The notes below the pieces were generated by a model. The model was not told the DNA's origin. It ran no database searches and saw only the letters and a list, made by a program, of their open reading frames with translations. Both the position numbers and the translations under genes were made by a program. A DNA stretch of 64,000 nucleotides from Micromonospora kangleipakensis (GTDB taxonomy: Bacteria; Actinomycetota; Actinomycetes; Mycobacteriales; Micromonosporaceae), in assembly GCF_004217615.1 (NCBI RefSeq), contig NZ_SHLD01000001.1, forward strand, positions 6,200,001 to 6,264,000, read 5' to 3'. The first letter of the stretch is position 1. Every line of letters starts with the position of its first letter. This document shows positions 55,193 to 63,342 of the stretch, piece by piece.

Positions 55193-56665
55193 TCAGGAGC
55201 GGGCCAGCCGGCGCAGCAGCGAGTCCGCGCCGAGCGGGTACGCGCCGTGCCGGCGTACCCCGTCGGCGACCTCGCGGTCGGAGGAGATCACCACGACCGG
55301 CCGGCCGGTGGGCTCGGCGCGGACCAGCCGGCGGATCAGCTCGTCGGCGGTCTCCCCCTTGCGGGAGAAGAGCACCCGTACCCCCCGCGGCGTGGGCGGG
55401 AGACCGTGCATCCGCTCGGCCCCGTCGAAGACCACGGTGACCTCGTCGCCGGTCTGCGCGGCGATCCCGCCCAGGCCGGTGATCAGCCGCTTGCGCTGCT
55501 GCTCCAGGGACATCTCGCCGAAGCCGCGCTTGGTCACGTTGTAGCCGTCGACGACCAGGTGGGCCCGGGGCAGGGCGAGCAGCTGGTCCAGCCGGGCCGG
55601 GTCGTCGGTGTCCCGGGCGCGGGCGGCGGCGCCGGCCGGGGTGGCCGCCGACTGGTCGGCGAAGGCGTCGGCGATGAAGTCGGCCGGCAGCTTCTCGACC
55701 GGCTCCAGGGCCAACTCGCGACGCAGCCCGACGGCCGCCTGGCCAATGGTCTCCAGCAGCAGCCAGAGCCGGGCGTCGTCGACCGAGCGCGACTCCTTGG
55801 CGCTGGCCCGGGCGACCCCGGCCGCCGACTCCGCCTCGGCCAGCCGGGCGCGGGCCCGGCGCAGCTCCGCCTCGGTGTCCGCGGCGGCCCGGGCGGCCCT
55901 GCCGCGCTCGGTGGCGAGCAGCTCGTTGGCCCGCCGCTCCCGGGCCTGGGTCTCGCGCAGCGTACGGCTGAGCTGCCGGGACTCCTCGCGGAGCTGGCCC
56001 AGCTCCTCCCGGACCCGGGCCAGCTCGTCGCGGAGCTTCTCGGCCTCGACCCGGGCCACCGCCCGGTCGTGCTCGGCGCGGGTGGCCCGTTGCTCGGCCT
56101 CGCGGACCAGCTCGGCCACGACCGCGCTGTCCGCCTCGGCCCGTACCGCGGCGCCGCTCGCCTCGATCAGCTCCCGCCAGCCGCGCGGCCGGGCGAGGTA
56201 CGCCAGGGCGGCCACCTCCACCGGGTCGGCGGCGGCCGGGGCGGTCCCCTCGACCACGGCGGTGCCCAGGTCACCGGCGTCGGCGAGCACCCGCGCGGTC
56301 ACCCGCTGCCGGAACAGCGGGTCGCCGGTGAGCTGGGCGGCGATCGCCGGCGCGCCCAGTCGGGCGCGACGGTTGGGGGCGAACTTGGCCACCCGGCGCA
56401 GCGGGACGGGCACCTCGTCGGTGGGCATCGCCGGCAGCACCGCGGCGGTGAGCGCCACGATCCGTTGCCGGACCGGCTCGGGCAGGACCGGCTCGGGCTC
56501 CGGCCTGCCGGGTTCGGGCTCCGGCGTGGTGGGCTCGGTCTCCCCCGGCCGGGGCTGCTCGGCGCCGGCCGCGAGGTCGTCCGCGTCGCCCCCACCGACC
56601 TCCCGCCCGGCGGCCACCGGCGCCGCCTCGGGGAGGTGGTCGTCGTGCGGCTCGGTGAGGGGCAT
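55193..56665 (-). CDS. NYN-domain ribonuclease-like protein with coiled coil
   Basis: A 490-residue protein. An acidic Pro/Glu-rich N-terminus (1-65) leads to an Ala/Arg region, then a strong heptad-rich coiled coil (about 185-290; AEKLRDELARVREELGQLREESRQ) and a C-terminal PIN/NYN domain of the YacP/Rae1 type (about 355-490): HLVVDGYNVTKRG, VTVVFDGAERMHG, VLFSRKGETADE and VVVISSDREVADG, with acidic residues that would bind metal for RNA cleavage. It probably acts on RNA or tRNA at the ribosome, which is inferred. ATG at 56665. Confidence 0.8.
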   Translation of the reverse strand: MPLTEPHDDHLPEAAPVAAGREVGGGDADDLAAGAEQPRPGETEPTTPEPEPGRPEPEPVLPEPVRQRIVALTAAVLPAMPTDEVPVPLRRVAKFAPNRRARLGAPAIAAQLTGDPLFRQRVTARVLADAGDLGTAVVEGTAPAAADPVEVAALAYLARPRGWRELIEASGAAVRAEADSAVVAELVREAEQRATRAEHDRAVARVEAEKLRDELARVREELGQLREESRQLSRTLRETQARERRANELLATERGRAARAAADTEAELRRARARLAEAESAAGVARASAKESRSVDDARLWLLLETIGQAAVGLRRELALEPVEKLPADFIADAFADQSAATPAGAAARARDTDDPARLDQLLALPRAHLVVDGYNVTKRGFGEMSLEQQRKRLITGLGGIAAQTGDEVTVVFDGAERMHGLPPTPRGVRVLFSRKGETADELIRRLVRAEPTGRPVVVISSDREVADGVRRHGAYPLGADSLLRRLARS

Positions 56666-56779
56666 GTGGCAAGTCTCCCACCGCGAACGGGCCCAGCGCC
56701 CAGTGAGTGAGCCGATCTCTCATCCTAGTCCCGTGGTAGCTCCTGGGACGGCTGAGACGGGAGTGTCGGACCCGGCCGC

Positions 56780-56785
56780 TAGCGT
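56780..56785 (+). promoter_or_regulatory. -10 hexamer, leaderless exonuclease transcript
   Basis: TAGCGT lies seven bases before the GTG at 56793, and no ribosome site is present. Confidence 0.55.
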
Positions 56786-56792
56786 GCCCCGG

Positions 56793-58550
56793 GTGGCACG
56801 AGCGGAGTACGTCCAGGAGGCGCTGGCCGGCCTGGACCGGACGGCGGGCGCGGGGGTGGACCCGGCGCTGCCGTTGTACGCGACCACCTTCGTGGTGGTC
56901 GACCTGGAGACCACCGGCGGCGCGCCGGACGGCGGCGGGATCACCGAGATCGGCGCGGTGAAGGTGCGCGGCGGCGAGGAGCTGGGGGTGCTCGCCACCC
57001 TGGTCAACCCGGGGGTGCCGATCCCGCCGTTCATCACCGTGCTGACCGGGATCACCCAGGCGATGCTCGTCCCGGCGCCGCCCATCGAGCAGGTGCTGCC
57101 GAGCTTCCTGGAGTTCATCGACGACGCCGTGCTGGTCGCCCACAACGCCCCCTACGACGTGGGGTTCCTCAAGGCGGCCTGCGCGAAGCACGGCTACCGC
57201 TGGCCCAACCCGCGGGTGCTGGACACCGCGGCGCTGGCCCGCCGGGTGCTCACCCGGGACGAGGTGCCCAACCGCAAGCTGGGCACCCTGGCCGCCTACT
57301 TCCGCACCGCCACCCAGCCGAACCACCGGGCGCTCGACGACGCCAAGGCCACCGTGGACGTGCTGCACGGGCTGATCGCCCGGCTGGGCGGCCACCGGGT
57401 GGACACCGTCGGTGACGCGATCGAGTTCGCCCGGGCGGTCACCCCGACCCAGCGCCGCAAGCGGCACCTGGCGGAGGGGCTGCCGAAGGTGCCCGGGGTG
57501 TACATCTTCCGGGCCGCCGACGACCGGCCGCTCTACGTCGGCACCTCCGGCGACATCGCCACCCGGGTGCGCAGCTACTTCACCGCCGGGGAGAAGCGGG
57601 CCCGGATCTCCGAGATGCTCGCCGCCGCCGAGCGGGTCGAGGCGGTCGAGTGCGCGCACTCCCTGGAGGCGGAGGTCCGCGAGCTGCGGCTGATCGCCGC
57701 GCACGCGCCGCCGTACAACCGGCGCTCCAAGTACCCGGAGCGGATGGTCTGGCTCAAGCTCACCGACGAGGCGTACCCCCGGTTGTCGGTGGTGCGGAAC
57801 CTCGCCCCCACCGACACCGCGTACCTGGGTCCGTTCCGCTCCAAGCAGGCCGCCGAGCTGGCCGCCGCGGGCTTCCACGACGCCGTGCCGCTGCGCCAGT
57901 GCACGCACCGGCTGTCGCGGCGCACGACCATGCCGGCCTGCGCGCTGGCCGAGCTGGGTCGCTGCCCGGCGCCCTGCGAGCACCGGATCACCCCCGAGGA
58001 GTACGACGACCGCGCCGCCGCGCCGTTCCGGACGGCGACCACCAGCGACCCGCAGGTGGTGGTGGACGCCCTGCTCGCCCGGATCGAGGTGCTCGCCCGC
58101 GACCAGCGCTACGAGGAGGCGGCGGTGGTGCGGTCCCGGCTGGCGGCGGTGCTGCGCGCCACGGTCCGGATGCAGCGGCTGGTCGGGCTGACCGGGATCG
58201 CCGAGCTGGCCGCCGCCCGGCGGGCCGCGCACGGCGGCTGGGAGCTGGCCCTGGTCCGGCACGGCCGGCTGGCCGGCGCCGGGGTGTCCCCGCCGGGTGT
58301 CCACCCGCGACCGACCCTGGAGGCGATCCGGGCGACCGCCGAGACGGTGCTGCCCGGCCACGGCCCGGTCCCGCGGGCCTCCGCCGAGGAGACCGAGCGC
58401 ATCCTGTCCTGGTTGGAGCGAGCGGAGACCCGACTGGTGGAGATCTCCTCCGGCTGGGCCTCGCCGATCACCGGCGCGGGCCGCTTCCGGGACCTGCTGG
58501 CCAAGGCGGAGAACGGCGGGTCCCACCAACTCTCGACCGAACGCTCATGA
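56793..58550 (+). CDS. DEDDh exonuclease/GIY-YIG endonuclease fusion
   Basis: A 585-residue fusion like M. tuberculosis Rv2191. The N-terminal DEDDh 3'-5' exonuclease (about 30-190) has VVVDLETTGG (D-x-E), HNAPYDVGFL and NHRALDDAKAT; it resembles DnaQ/PolC epsilon. A GIY-YIG domain follows (PGVYIFRAADDRPLYVGTS, about 235-255) with UvrC-like features (EAEVRELRLIAAHAPPYN), and a Cys-bearing segment (LGRCPAPCEH) leads to a UVR-type helix pair (LLARIEVLARDQRYEEAAVVRSRL). It may repair or process DNA with two nuclease centres; the role is not established here. Start GTG 56793. Confidence 0.88.
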   Translation: MARAEYVQEALAGLDRTAGAGVDPALPLYATTFVVVDLETTGGAPDGGGITEIGAVKVRGGEELGVLATLVNPGVPIPPFITVLTGITQAMLVPAPPIEQVLPSFLEFIDDAVLVAHNAPYDVGFLKAACAKHGYRWPNPRVLDTAALARRVLTRDEVPNRKLGTLAAYFRTATQPNHRALDDAKATVDVLHGLIARLGGHRVDTVGDAIEFARAVTPTQRRKRHLAEGLPKVPGVYIFRAADDRPLYVGTSGDIATRVRSYFTAGEKRARISEMLAAAERVEAVECAHSLEAEVRELRLIAAHAPPYNRRSKYPERMVWLKLTDEAYPRLSVVRNLAPTDTAYLGPFRSKQAAELAAAGFHDAVPLRQCTHRLSRRTTMPACALAELGRCPAPCEHRITPEEYDDRAAAPFRTATTSDPQVVVDALLARIEVLARDQRYEEAAVVRSRLAAVLRATVRMQRLVGLTGIAELAAARRAAHGGWELALVRHGRLAGAGVSPPGVHPRPTLEAIRATAETVLPGHGPVPRASAEETERILSWLERAETRLVEISSGWASPITGAGRFRDLLAKAENGGSHQLSTERS

Positions 58551-58678
58551 CCAAGTGACCGATCGGACTACGTCAACTCGCTTAGGCTGTTAGAGAAGTG
58601 CAGTCCTGCCCGTTTCGCGGGCCTGCTCCCGATCGCCGGTGACGGCGACCGTGGGGCCGCGGTGAGGAGGTGTCCCAG

Positions 58679-60469
58679 GTGGACGTCGACGCCGGACACG
58701 GCGCCGCCCTGGGCGGCGCCCTTCCGACCCAGCCCGGTGAGCTGCCCCTCACCCGCCGGCTGCGCTCTCTGCTCACCTGGCCCACCAACGACACCGACCC
58801 GGTCAGCGCGCTGATCCGCGCCCACCGGAACATCCACGCCAGCGCCGACTCCTCGGTGCTGCGCCGCGCCTACACCATCGCGGAGAACATGCACCGCGGC
58901 CAGTTCCGCAAGAGCGGCGAGCCGTACATCACCCACCCCCTCGCGGTCGCCCAGATCTGCGCCGACCTGGGGATGGACACCATCACCCTGGTCGCCGCGC
59001 TGCTGCACGACACCGTGGAGGACACCCGCTACACGCTCCAGGCCCTGGCGGAGGACTTCGGCCGGGAGGTGGCCCACCTGGTCGACGGGGTGACCAAGTT
59101 CGACAAGGCGTTCTACGGCAAGGCCGCCGAGGCGGAGACCGTCCGCAAGATGATCATCGCGGCCGGCAAGGACGTCCGCGTGCTGATCATCAAGCTCGCC
59201 GACCGGCTGCACAACATGCGCACGCTCGGCGTCCGGTCCGCCGCTTCCCGGGAGCGGATCGCCCGCAAGACCCAGGAGGTGCTGATCCCGCTCTGCGACC
59301 GGCTGGGCATCCAGACCCTCAAGCGAGAGCTGGACGACGTGGTGCTGCTGCACCTGGAGCCCGACGAGCACGCCCGGATCGCCCGGCACGTGCACGACCG
59401 GCCGGGCTGGGACGCGTACCTCGACGACGTGGTGACGAAGACGCGGGTGGCGCTGCGCCGCAGCCGGGTGGACGCCGAGGTAGCCCCGCGCCCTCGGCAC
59501 CTCTACTCGATCTGGAAGGACACCGTGGCCGGCGGCTACGCCGCTCCCTTCGACCTGCCCCGCATCTCGATCGTGGTGGCGGGCCCGGCCACCGACTGCT
59601 ACGCCGCGCTCGGCGCGGTGCACGGGCTGTGGCGCCCGGCGCCCGGCCGCTTCAAGGACTTCATCGCCTCGCCGAAGAACAACCTCTACCGGTCGCTGCA
59701 CACCAGCATCCGGGGCCCGCAGGACCGCACGGTAGAGGTGCTGATCCGGACCGAGGAGATGCACCGCGCCGCCGAGTACGGCATCGCCGCCCACTACCGC
59801 TTCCCGCGCGCCACCGGGCGGGCGGCCGACCGGGCGAACGAGCTGGCCTGGCTGCGCCGGGTGCTGGACTGGGAGCAGGAGGCCGTCGACCCGGCGCAGT
59901 TCCTCGAGTCGCTGCGCTGCGACCTGGCCGAGGCGCAGATCCAGGTGGTCGCCGACGGCCGGCAGGTCGTGCTCCCCGCCGGCGCGACCCCGGTGGACCT
60001 GGCGTACGAGCTGGGCACCGAGCGGGGCGACCACTGCCTGGCGGCGCGCATCAACGGCCGGCTGGCGCCGCTCTCCTCCGAACTGAAGGAGGGCGACGTG
60101 GCGGAGATCTTCACCGAGTCCGACGCGGAGAGCGGCTTCGAGGCCGACGCCGCGCCCCGGGGGCCGCGCCGGGAGTGGCTCGGCTTCGTCAAGTCGCCGC
60201 AGGCCCAGATGCAGATCAACCGCTGGTTCGCCGAGCACACCGAGCCGGGCATCTCGATCGCCGACAAGGTACGCCTCGGCCGCGCCACCATCGGCCTGGC
60301 GCTGCGCAAGCACGACCGGGGGCTGGCCAGCGACCTGCCGCTGCTGCGACTGTCGGAGGAGCTGGGCTACCCGGACCTGGAGACCCTGCTGGTGGCGGTC
60401 TTCGACCGGGCGGTCGAGCCGGACGCGGTGGTGCGGCAACTCATCGACCTGGTCGACCACCGCCAGTAG
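58679..60469 (+). CDS. RelA/SpoT homologue lacking the ACT domain
   Basis: A 596-residue long RSH. The HD hydrolase domain (about 45-200) has HPLAVAQICADLG and ALLHDTVEDT (the metal-binding HD). The synthetase region (about 225-370) has HLYSIWKD, RFKDFIASPKNN, LYRSLHTSI and VEVLIRTEEMH, with the key D (FDLP) and E (VEVLIRTE). A TGS domain (about 410-470) and a further helical region follow, and then it stops: the C-terminal ACT/RRM region of full-length Rel (about 700-800 residues) is missing. Both activities look possible. It may be a second, RshA-type paralogue. GTG at 58679 has GGAGG at good spacing; GTG at 58670 is alternative. Confidence 0.85.
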   Translation: MDVDAGHGAALGGALPTQPGELPLTRRLRSLLTWPTNDTDPVSALIRAHRNIHASADSSVLRRAYTIAENMHRGQFRKSGEPYITHPLAVAQICADLGMDTITLVAALLHDTVEDTRYTLQALAEDFGREVAHLVDGVTKFDKAFYGKAAEAETVRKMIIAAGKDVRVLIIKLADRLHNMRTLGVRSAASRERIARKTQEVLIPLCDRLGIQTLKRELDDVVLLHLEPDEHARIARHVHDRPGWDAYLDDVVTKTRVALRRSRVDAEVAPRPRHLYSIWKDTVAGGYAAPFDLPRISIVVAGPATDCYAALGAVHGLWRPAPGRFKDFIASPKNNLYRSLHTSIRGPQDRTVEVLIRTEEMHRAAEYGIAAHYRFPRATGRAADRANELAWLRRVLDWEQEAVDPAQFLESLRCDLAEAQIQVVADGRQVVLPAGATPVDLAYELGTERGDHCLAARINGRLAPLSSELKEGDVAEIFTESDAESGFEADAAPRGPRREWLGFVKSPQAQMQINRWFAEHTEPGISIADKVRLGRATIGLALRKHDRGLASDLPLLRLSEELGYPDLETLLVAVFDRAVEPDAVVRQLIDLVDHRQ

Positions 60470-60505
60470 CCGAACGCCCCTCGCACGGCCCGACGGGGCG
60501 GCCAC

Positions 60506-60511
60506 TAGCCT
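60506..60511 (+). promoter_or_regulatory. -10 hexamer before Nudix gene
   Basis: TAGCCT lies six bases before the ATG at 60518, though GGAGGC in the spacer could also act as a ribosome site. Confidence 0.4.
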
Positions 60512-60517
60512 GGAGGC

Positions 60518-61057
60518 ATGATCCCCCGCGCGCGTGCCACCGGACGGGCCCTCGGCTATCAGGTCTTCTACCGGCTCCCCGTCCCGCTGCGCCGCCGGCT
60601 GGTCCGGCTCGCCGTGCCGAAGTACATCGTCGGCGCGGTCACCCTGGTCCGGGACGCCGACGCGGAGGGGTCGGGCCGGCTGCTGCTGCTGCGCCAGCCC
60701 CCGGGTCACAGCTGGACGCTCCCGGCGGGGCTGCTGCAGCGCGGCGAGGCGCCGGTGGTCGGCGCGGCCCGGGAACTGTTCGAGGAGTCCGGCATCCGGG
60801 TCACCCCGGACCGGCTCCGCCCGGCCGTGCCGAACGCCGTGGTGCACGCCAAGGGCTGGGTGGACGTGGTCTTCGAGCTGGATGTCCCGGCGTCGACCGC
60901 GGAGCTGGTGGTGGACGGCGCCGAGGTCTTCGAGGCGGCCTGGCATCCGCTGGACGACCTGCCCCGGCTGAGCCGGGCCACCGCCAACCTGCTCGGCTAC
61001 TACGGCATCGGGCCCCGGGCGGGACAGGTCCCGCCCGCCGCCCCGCCGGGGGCGTGA
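60518..61057 (+). CDS. Nudix hydrolase
   Basis: A 179-residue Nudix protein with box GLLQRGEAPVVGAARELFEESGI (G-x5-E-x7-R-E-L-x-E-E-S-G). The N-terminal helix and an Arg/Leu-rich stretch precede the strand YIVGAVTLVRD. It hydrolyses a nucleoside diphosphate linked to another group; substrate unknown. Its stop overlaps the next start (GTGA at 61054), so it is coupled to a sugar nucleotidyltransferase, which may be a supplier of its substrate or unrelated. Confidence 0.85.
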   Translation: MIPRARATGRALGYQVFYRLPVPLRRRLVRLAVPKYIVGAVTLVRDADAEGSGRLLLLRQPPGHSWTLPAGLLQRGEAPVVGAARELFEESGIRVTPDRLRPAVPNAVVHAKGWVDVVFELDVPASTAELVVDGAEVFEAAWHPLDDLPRLSRATANLLGYYGIGPRAGQVPPAAPPGA

Positions 61058-62016
61058 CCGGCGCCGGACCGGCCGACGGTCCCGCCCCGATCGACCGCAC
61101 CCACCCGTCCGGCACCCCGGGACGGCCCGGACCGGCCGGCCCGGGCGGGTCGGGTCCCGGGTGGCGGGCGGCGGTCGAGGTCTGCGCGGTGGTGCTCGCC
61201 GCGGGCGAGGGCACCCGGCTGCGACCGCTGACCGAGCGGCTGCCCAAGGCGCTCTGCCCGGTCGGGAACGTGCCGCTGCTGGACCGGGCCCTCGCCCGGC
61301 TGGCCGGGCTCGGCCTCGCCGGCCCGGAACGCGTCGCGGTGAACGCCTGCTACCTGGGCGGCCAGGTGGTCGAGCACGTCGGGGCGCGGGCGCACCTGTC
61401 GGTCGAGCCGGGCGACCCGCTCGGCACCGCCGGCGCGCTGGGTAACCTGCGGGACTGGGTCGCCGGCCGGGGCGTCCTGGTCGGCAACGCCGACGCGTAC
61501 CTGGCCGACCCGCAGGCCCCACCCGGGCCGGACATCGCCGCGCTGCTGGACGGCTGGGACGGGCGGAGCGTACGGCTGCTCGGTCGGCCGGCCGACGACC
61601 CGGCGGCGCTCGGGACCTTCAGCGGCCACCGGTTCGTCGGTTTCTCGCTGCTGCCCTGGCGGCTGGTCCGCGACCTCCCGCCCAGCTTCGGCGACCTGGT
61701 CCGGGCGGTCTGGCGGCCGGCGGAGGCGGCCGGCGCGCTGACGGTGGTGCCGTACCAGGGCACCTTCTACGACACCGGCACCCCGGCCGACTACGTCGCG
61801 GCCAACCTGCACGCCGCCGGGGGCGGGAGCTTGGTCCACCCGACCGCGACGGTGACCGGCCGGGTGGACCGGGCCGTGGTCGGCGCGGGGGCGGTCGTCC
61901 TCGGCACCGCCACCCGGGCCGTGGTGTGGCCCGGCGCCACGGTCGGCGCGGACGAGCAGCTCACCGACGCGATCCGGGCGGCCCTCGACCTGACGGTGCC
62001 GGCGGCGCGGCGGTAG
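61054..62016 (+). CDS. Sugar-1-phosphate nucleotidyltransferase-like protein
   Basis: A 320-residue protein. An unstructured Gly/Pro-rich N-terminus (1-43) leads to the nucleotide-binding motif AVVLAAGEGTRLRPLTERLPKALCPVGNVPLLD, with later GNADAYLAD, FVGFSLLPW, FYDTGTPADYVAAN and a C-terminal short left-handed beta-helix (HPTATVTGRVDRAVVGAGAVV). It probably makes an NDP-sugar from NTP and a sugar 1-phosphate. GDP-mannose or a UDP/dTDP sugar cannot be told apart here. GTG at 61054. Confidence 0.82.
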   Translation: MTGAGPADGPAPIDRTHPSGTPGRPGPAGPGGSGPGWRAAVEVCAVVLAAGEGTRLRPLTERLPKALCPVGNVPLLDRALARLAGLGLAGPERVAVNACYLGGQVVEHVGARAHLSVEPGDPLGTAGALGNLRDWVAGRGVLVGNADAYLADPQAPPGPDIAALLDGWDGRSVRLLGRPADDPAALGTFSGHRFVGFSLLPWRLVRDLPPSFGDLVRAVWRPAEAAGALTVVPYQGTFYDTGTPADYVAANLHAAGGGSLVHPTATVTGRVDRAVVGAGAVVLGTATRAVVWPGATVGADEQLTDAIRAALDLTVPAARR

Positions 62017-62096
62017 CCGGATCCACCAGCCCGGGACGCCGCGGCAAGGCGAGCCTCTAGCATGGGCGACGACGTCGACGAACGGAGAAATGTCCC

Positions 62097-62384
62097 GTGA
62101 TCACCGCGATCGTGCTGATCGACTGCGCCACCGACTCCATCCCCGAGGTGGCCGAGACCCTGGCCAACCTCCCCGGCGTCAGCGAGGTCTACTCGGTGGC
62201 GGGTCACGTCGACCTGATCGCCATGGTCCGGGTCCGCGAGTTCGAGCAGATCGCCCAGGTGATCGCCGGCAGCATCTCCAAGGTCCCCGGGGTGCTCAAC
62301 ACCGAGTCGCACATCGCGTTCCGGGCGTACTCGCAGCACGACCTGGAGGAGGCGTTCGCGATCGGGCTGGCCAGCGCCGACTGA
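62097..62384 (+). CDS. Lrp/AsnC ligand-binding domain protein
   Basis: A 95-residue protein consisting only of the RAM/AsnC ligand-binding fold (ITAIVLIDCATDSIPEVAETLANLPGVSEVYSVAGHVDLIAMVRV, then VPGVLNTESHIAFRAYS), without the usual helix-turn-helix. Such stand-alone domains bind amino acids and may modulate a full-length Lrp or an enzyme. GTG at 62097 follows CGGAG. Confidence 0.85.
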   Translation: MITAIVLIDCATDSIPEVAETLANLPGVSEVYSVAGHVDLIAMVRVREFEQIAQVIAGSISKVPGVLNTESHIAFRAYSQHDLEEAFAIGLASAD

Positions 62385-62441
62385 ACGCGCGGCGGCCGGC
62401 CCGCCCCGGAGGGCGGACCGGCCACCATCGGCCGTACGACG

Positions 62442-63116
62442 TCAGCTGATGCTCGGAGCCGGCGTCTCAGTGGTGCCCGGGCCCGGCGACTCGGTGGTCG
62501 TGCCGCCCGGAGTCGGGGACTCGGTGCCACCCGGACCCGGCGTCCCGGTGCCGCCCGGGCTGGGCGTGCCGCTGGCGCTGGTCTGCGGGACCGGAACGCC
62601 CAGGGTCTGGGCCAGGGCCGTCAGCGCGTCGACGTGCGCCTGGAGGACCGGCAGGGCGTCCTGGGCGAGTTGGACCACCGACTGCTCGGAACCCTGCGAG
62701 ATCTCGGTCTGGGTGGCCTGGATGGCCTGGATGTGGCCGGCCAGCTCGGCGGTCACCCACGCCTTGTCGAACTCGGCGCCGCTGAGGTTGTTGAGCCGGT
62801 CGATCACCTTCTGCTCGTCCGCGGTGGGCTCGCTGGGCAACTGCACGTTCAGCTGCTGCGCGGTGCTCTGCACCGTCTGGTCCAGCTGGGTGTGGTCCGT
62901 CACGAACTGCTTGCCGAGGTCCTTGACCTGCTGGTTCTTGCCCTTCTGCTGCGCCATGTTCCCCATGACGATCTCCGCCAGGTTCACCTGGTGCAACGCC
63001 TGCAGGTACTGGGTGTCCTGCGTGGACGGCTGTGCTGCGGCATGCGCCGCCGTCGCCGGCGTCAGCCCGACCACCACCAGGGCGGCCAGCAGTCCGAGGC
63101 GTTTGATACCCAACAT
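62442..63116 (-). CDS. Secreted DUF4142 protein with Gly/Pro/Thr tail
   Basis: A 224-residue exported protein: signal peptide (about 1-27, ending HAAA), a helical ferritin-like DUF4142 domain (about 32-175; TQYLQALHQVNLAEIVMGNMAQQKG is the hallmark, with VKDLGKQFVTDHTQLD), and a low-complexity tail with repeated PGGT/SPGP units. DUF4142 function is unknown; such tails often anchor to the cell wall. Strong AAGGGGGGG lies upstream of the ATG at 63116. Confidence 0.85.
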   Translation of the reverse strand: MLGIKRLGLLAALVVVGLTPATAAHAAAQPSTQDTQYLQALHQVNLAEIVMGNMAQQKGKNQQVKDLGKQFVTDHTQLDQTVQSTAQQLNVQLPSEPTADEQKVIDRLNNLSGAEFDKAWVTAELAGHIQAIQATQTEISQGSEQSVVQLAQDALPVLQAHVDALTALAQTLGVPVPQTSASGTPSPGGTGTPGPGGTESPTPGGTTTESPGPGTTETPAPSIS

Positions 63117-63290
63117 GTTTTCCCCCCCTTTTTCGTTGGACCGCACGGTTACCCGGCTGACCGGGGTTATTCCTGCGATTCCACCCGTCCGTGGCGGGGA
63201 CGGACGTCCGCCGAAGGCGGAGCGCCTGTCACGAACGGCGCGTAGGGGGGACGGATCGGGCACTGCGGTCTCCGGTGCCCGGAGACGGAC

Positions 63291-63322
63291 GTGGCGCCCG
63301 CCGGAGATCCGGCGGGCGCCAC
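63291..63322. terminator. Hairpin terminator between qcrB and DUF4142 genes
   Basis: GTGGCGCCCGCCGG (63291-63304) pairs perfectly with CCGGCGGGCGCCAC (63309-63322) over a 4-base loop, just past the qcrB stop. Confidence 0.8.
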
Positions 63323-63342
63323 GGTCGGGTGTGTCGGGCGGG

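Noticed and set aside
58568..61522. 984-codon open frame on the minus strand
   Set aside because: It lies antisense to rel, the Nudix gene and the nucleotidyltransferase; composition is Arg/Gly/Val-rich without any domain. High GC produces long open shadows.
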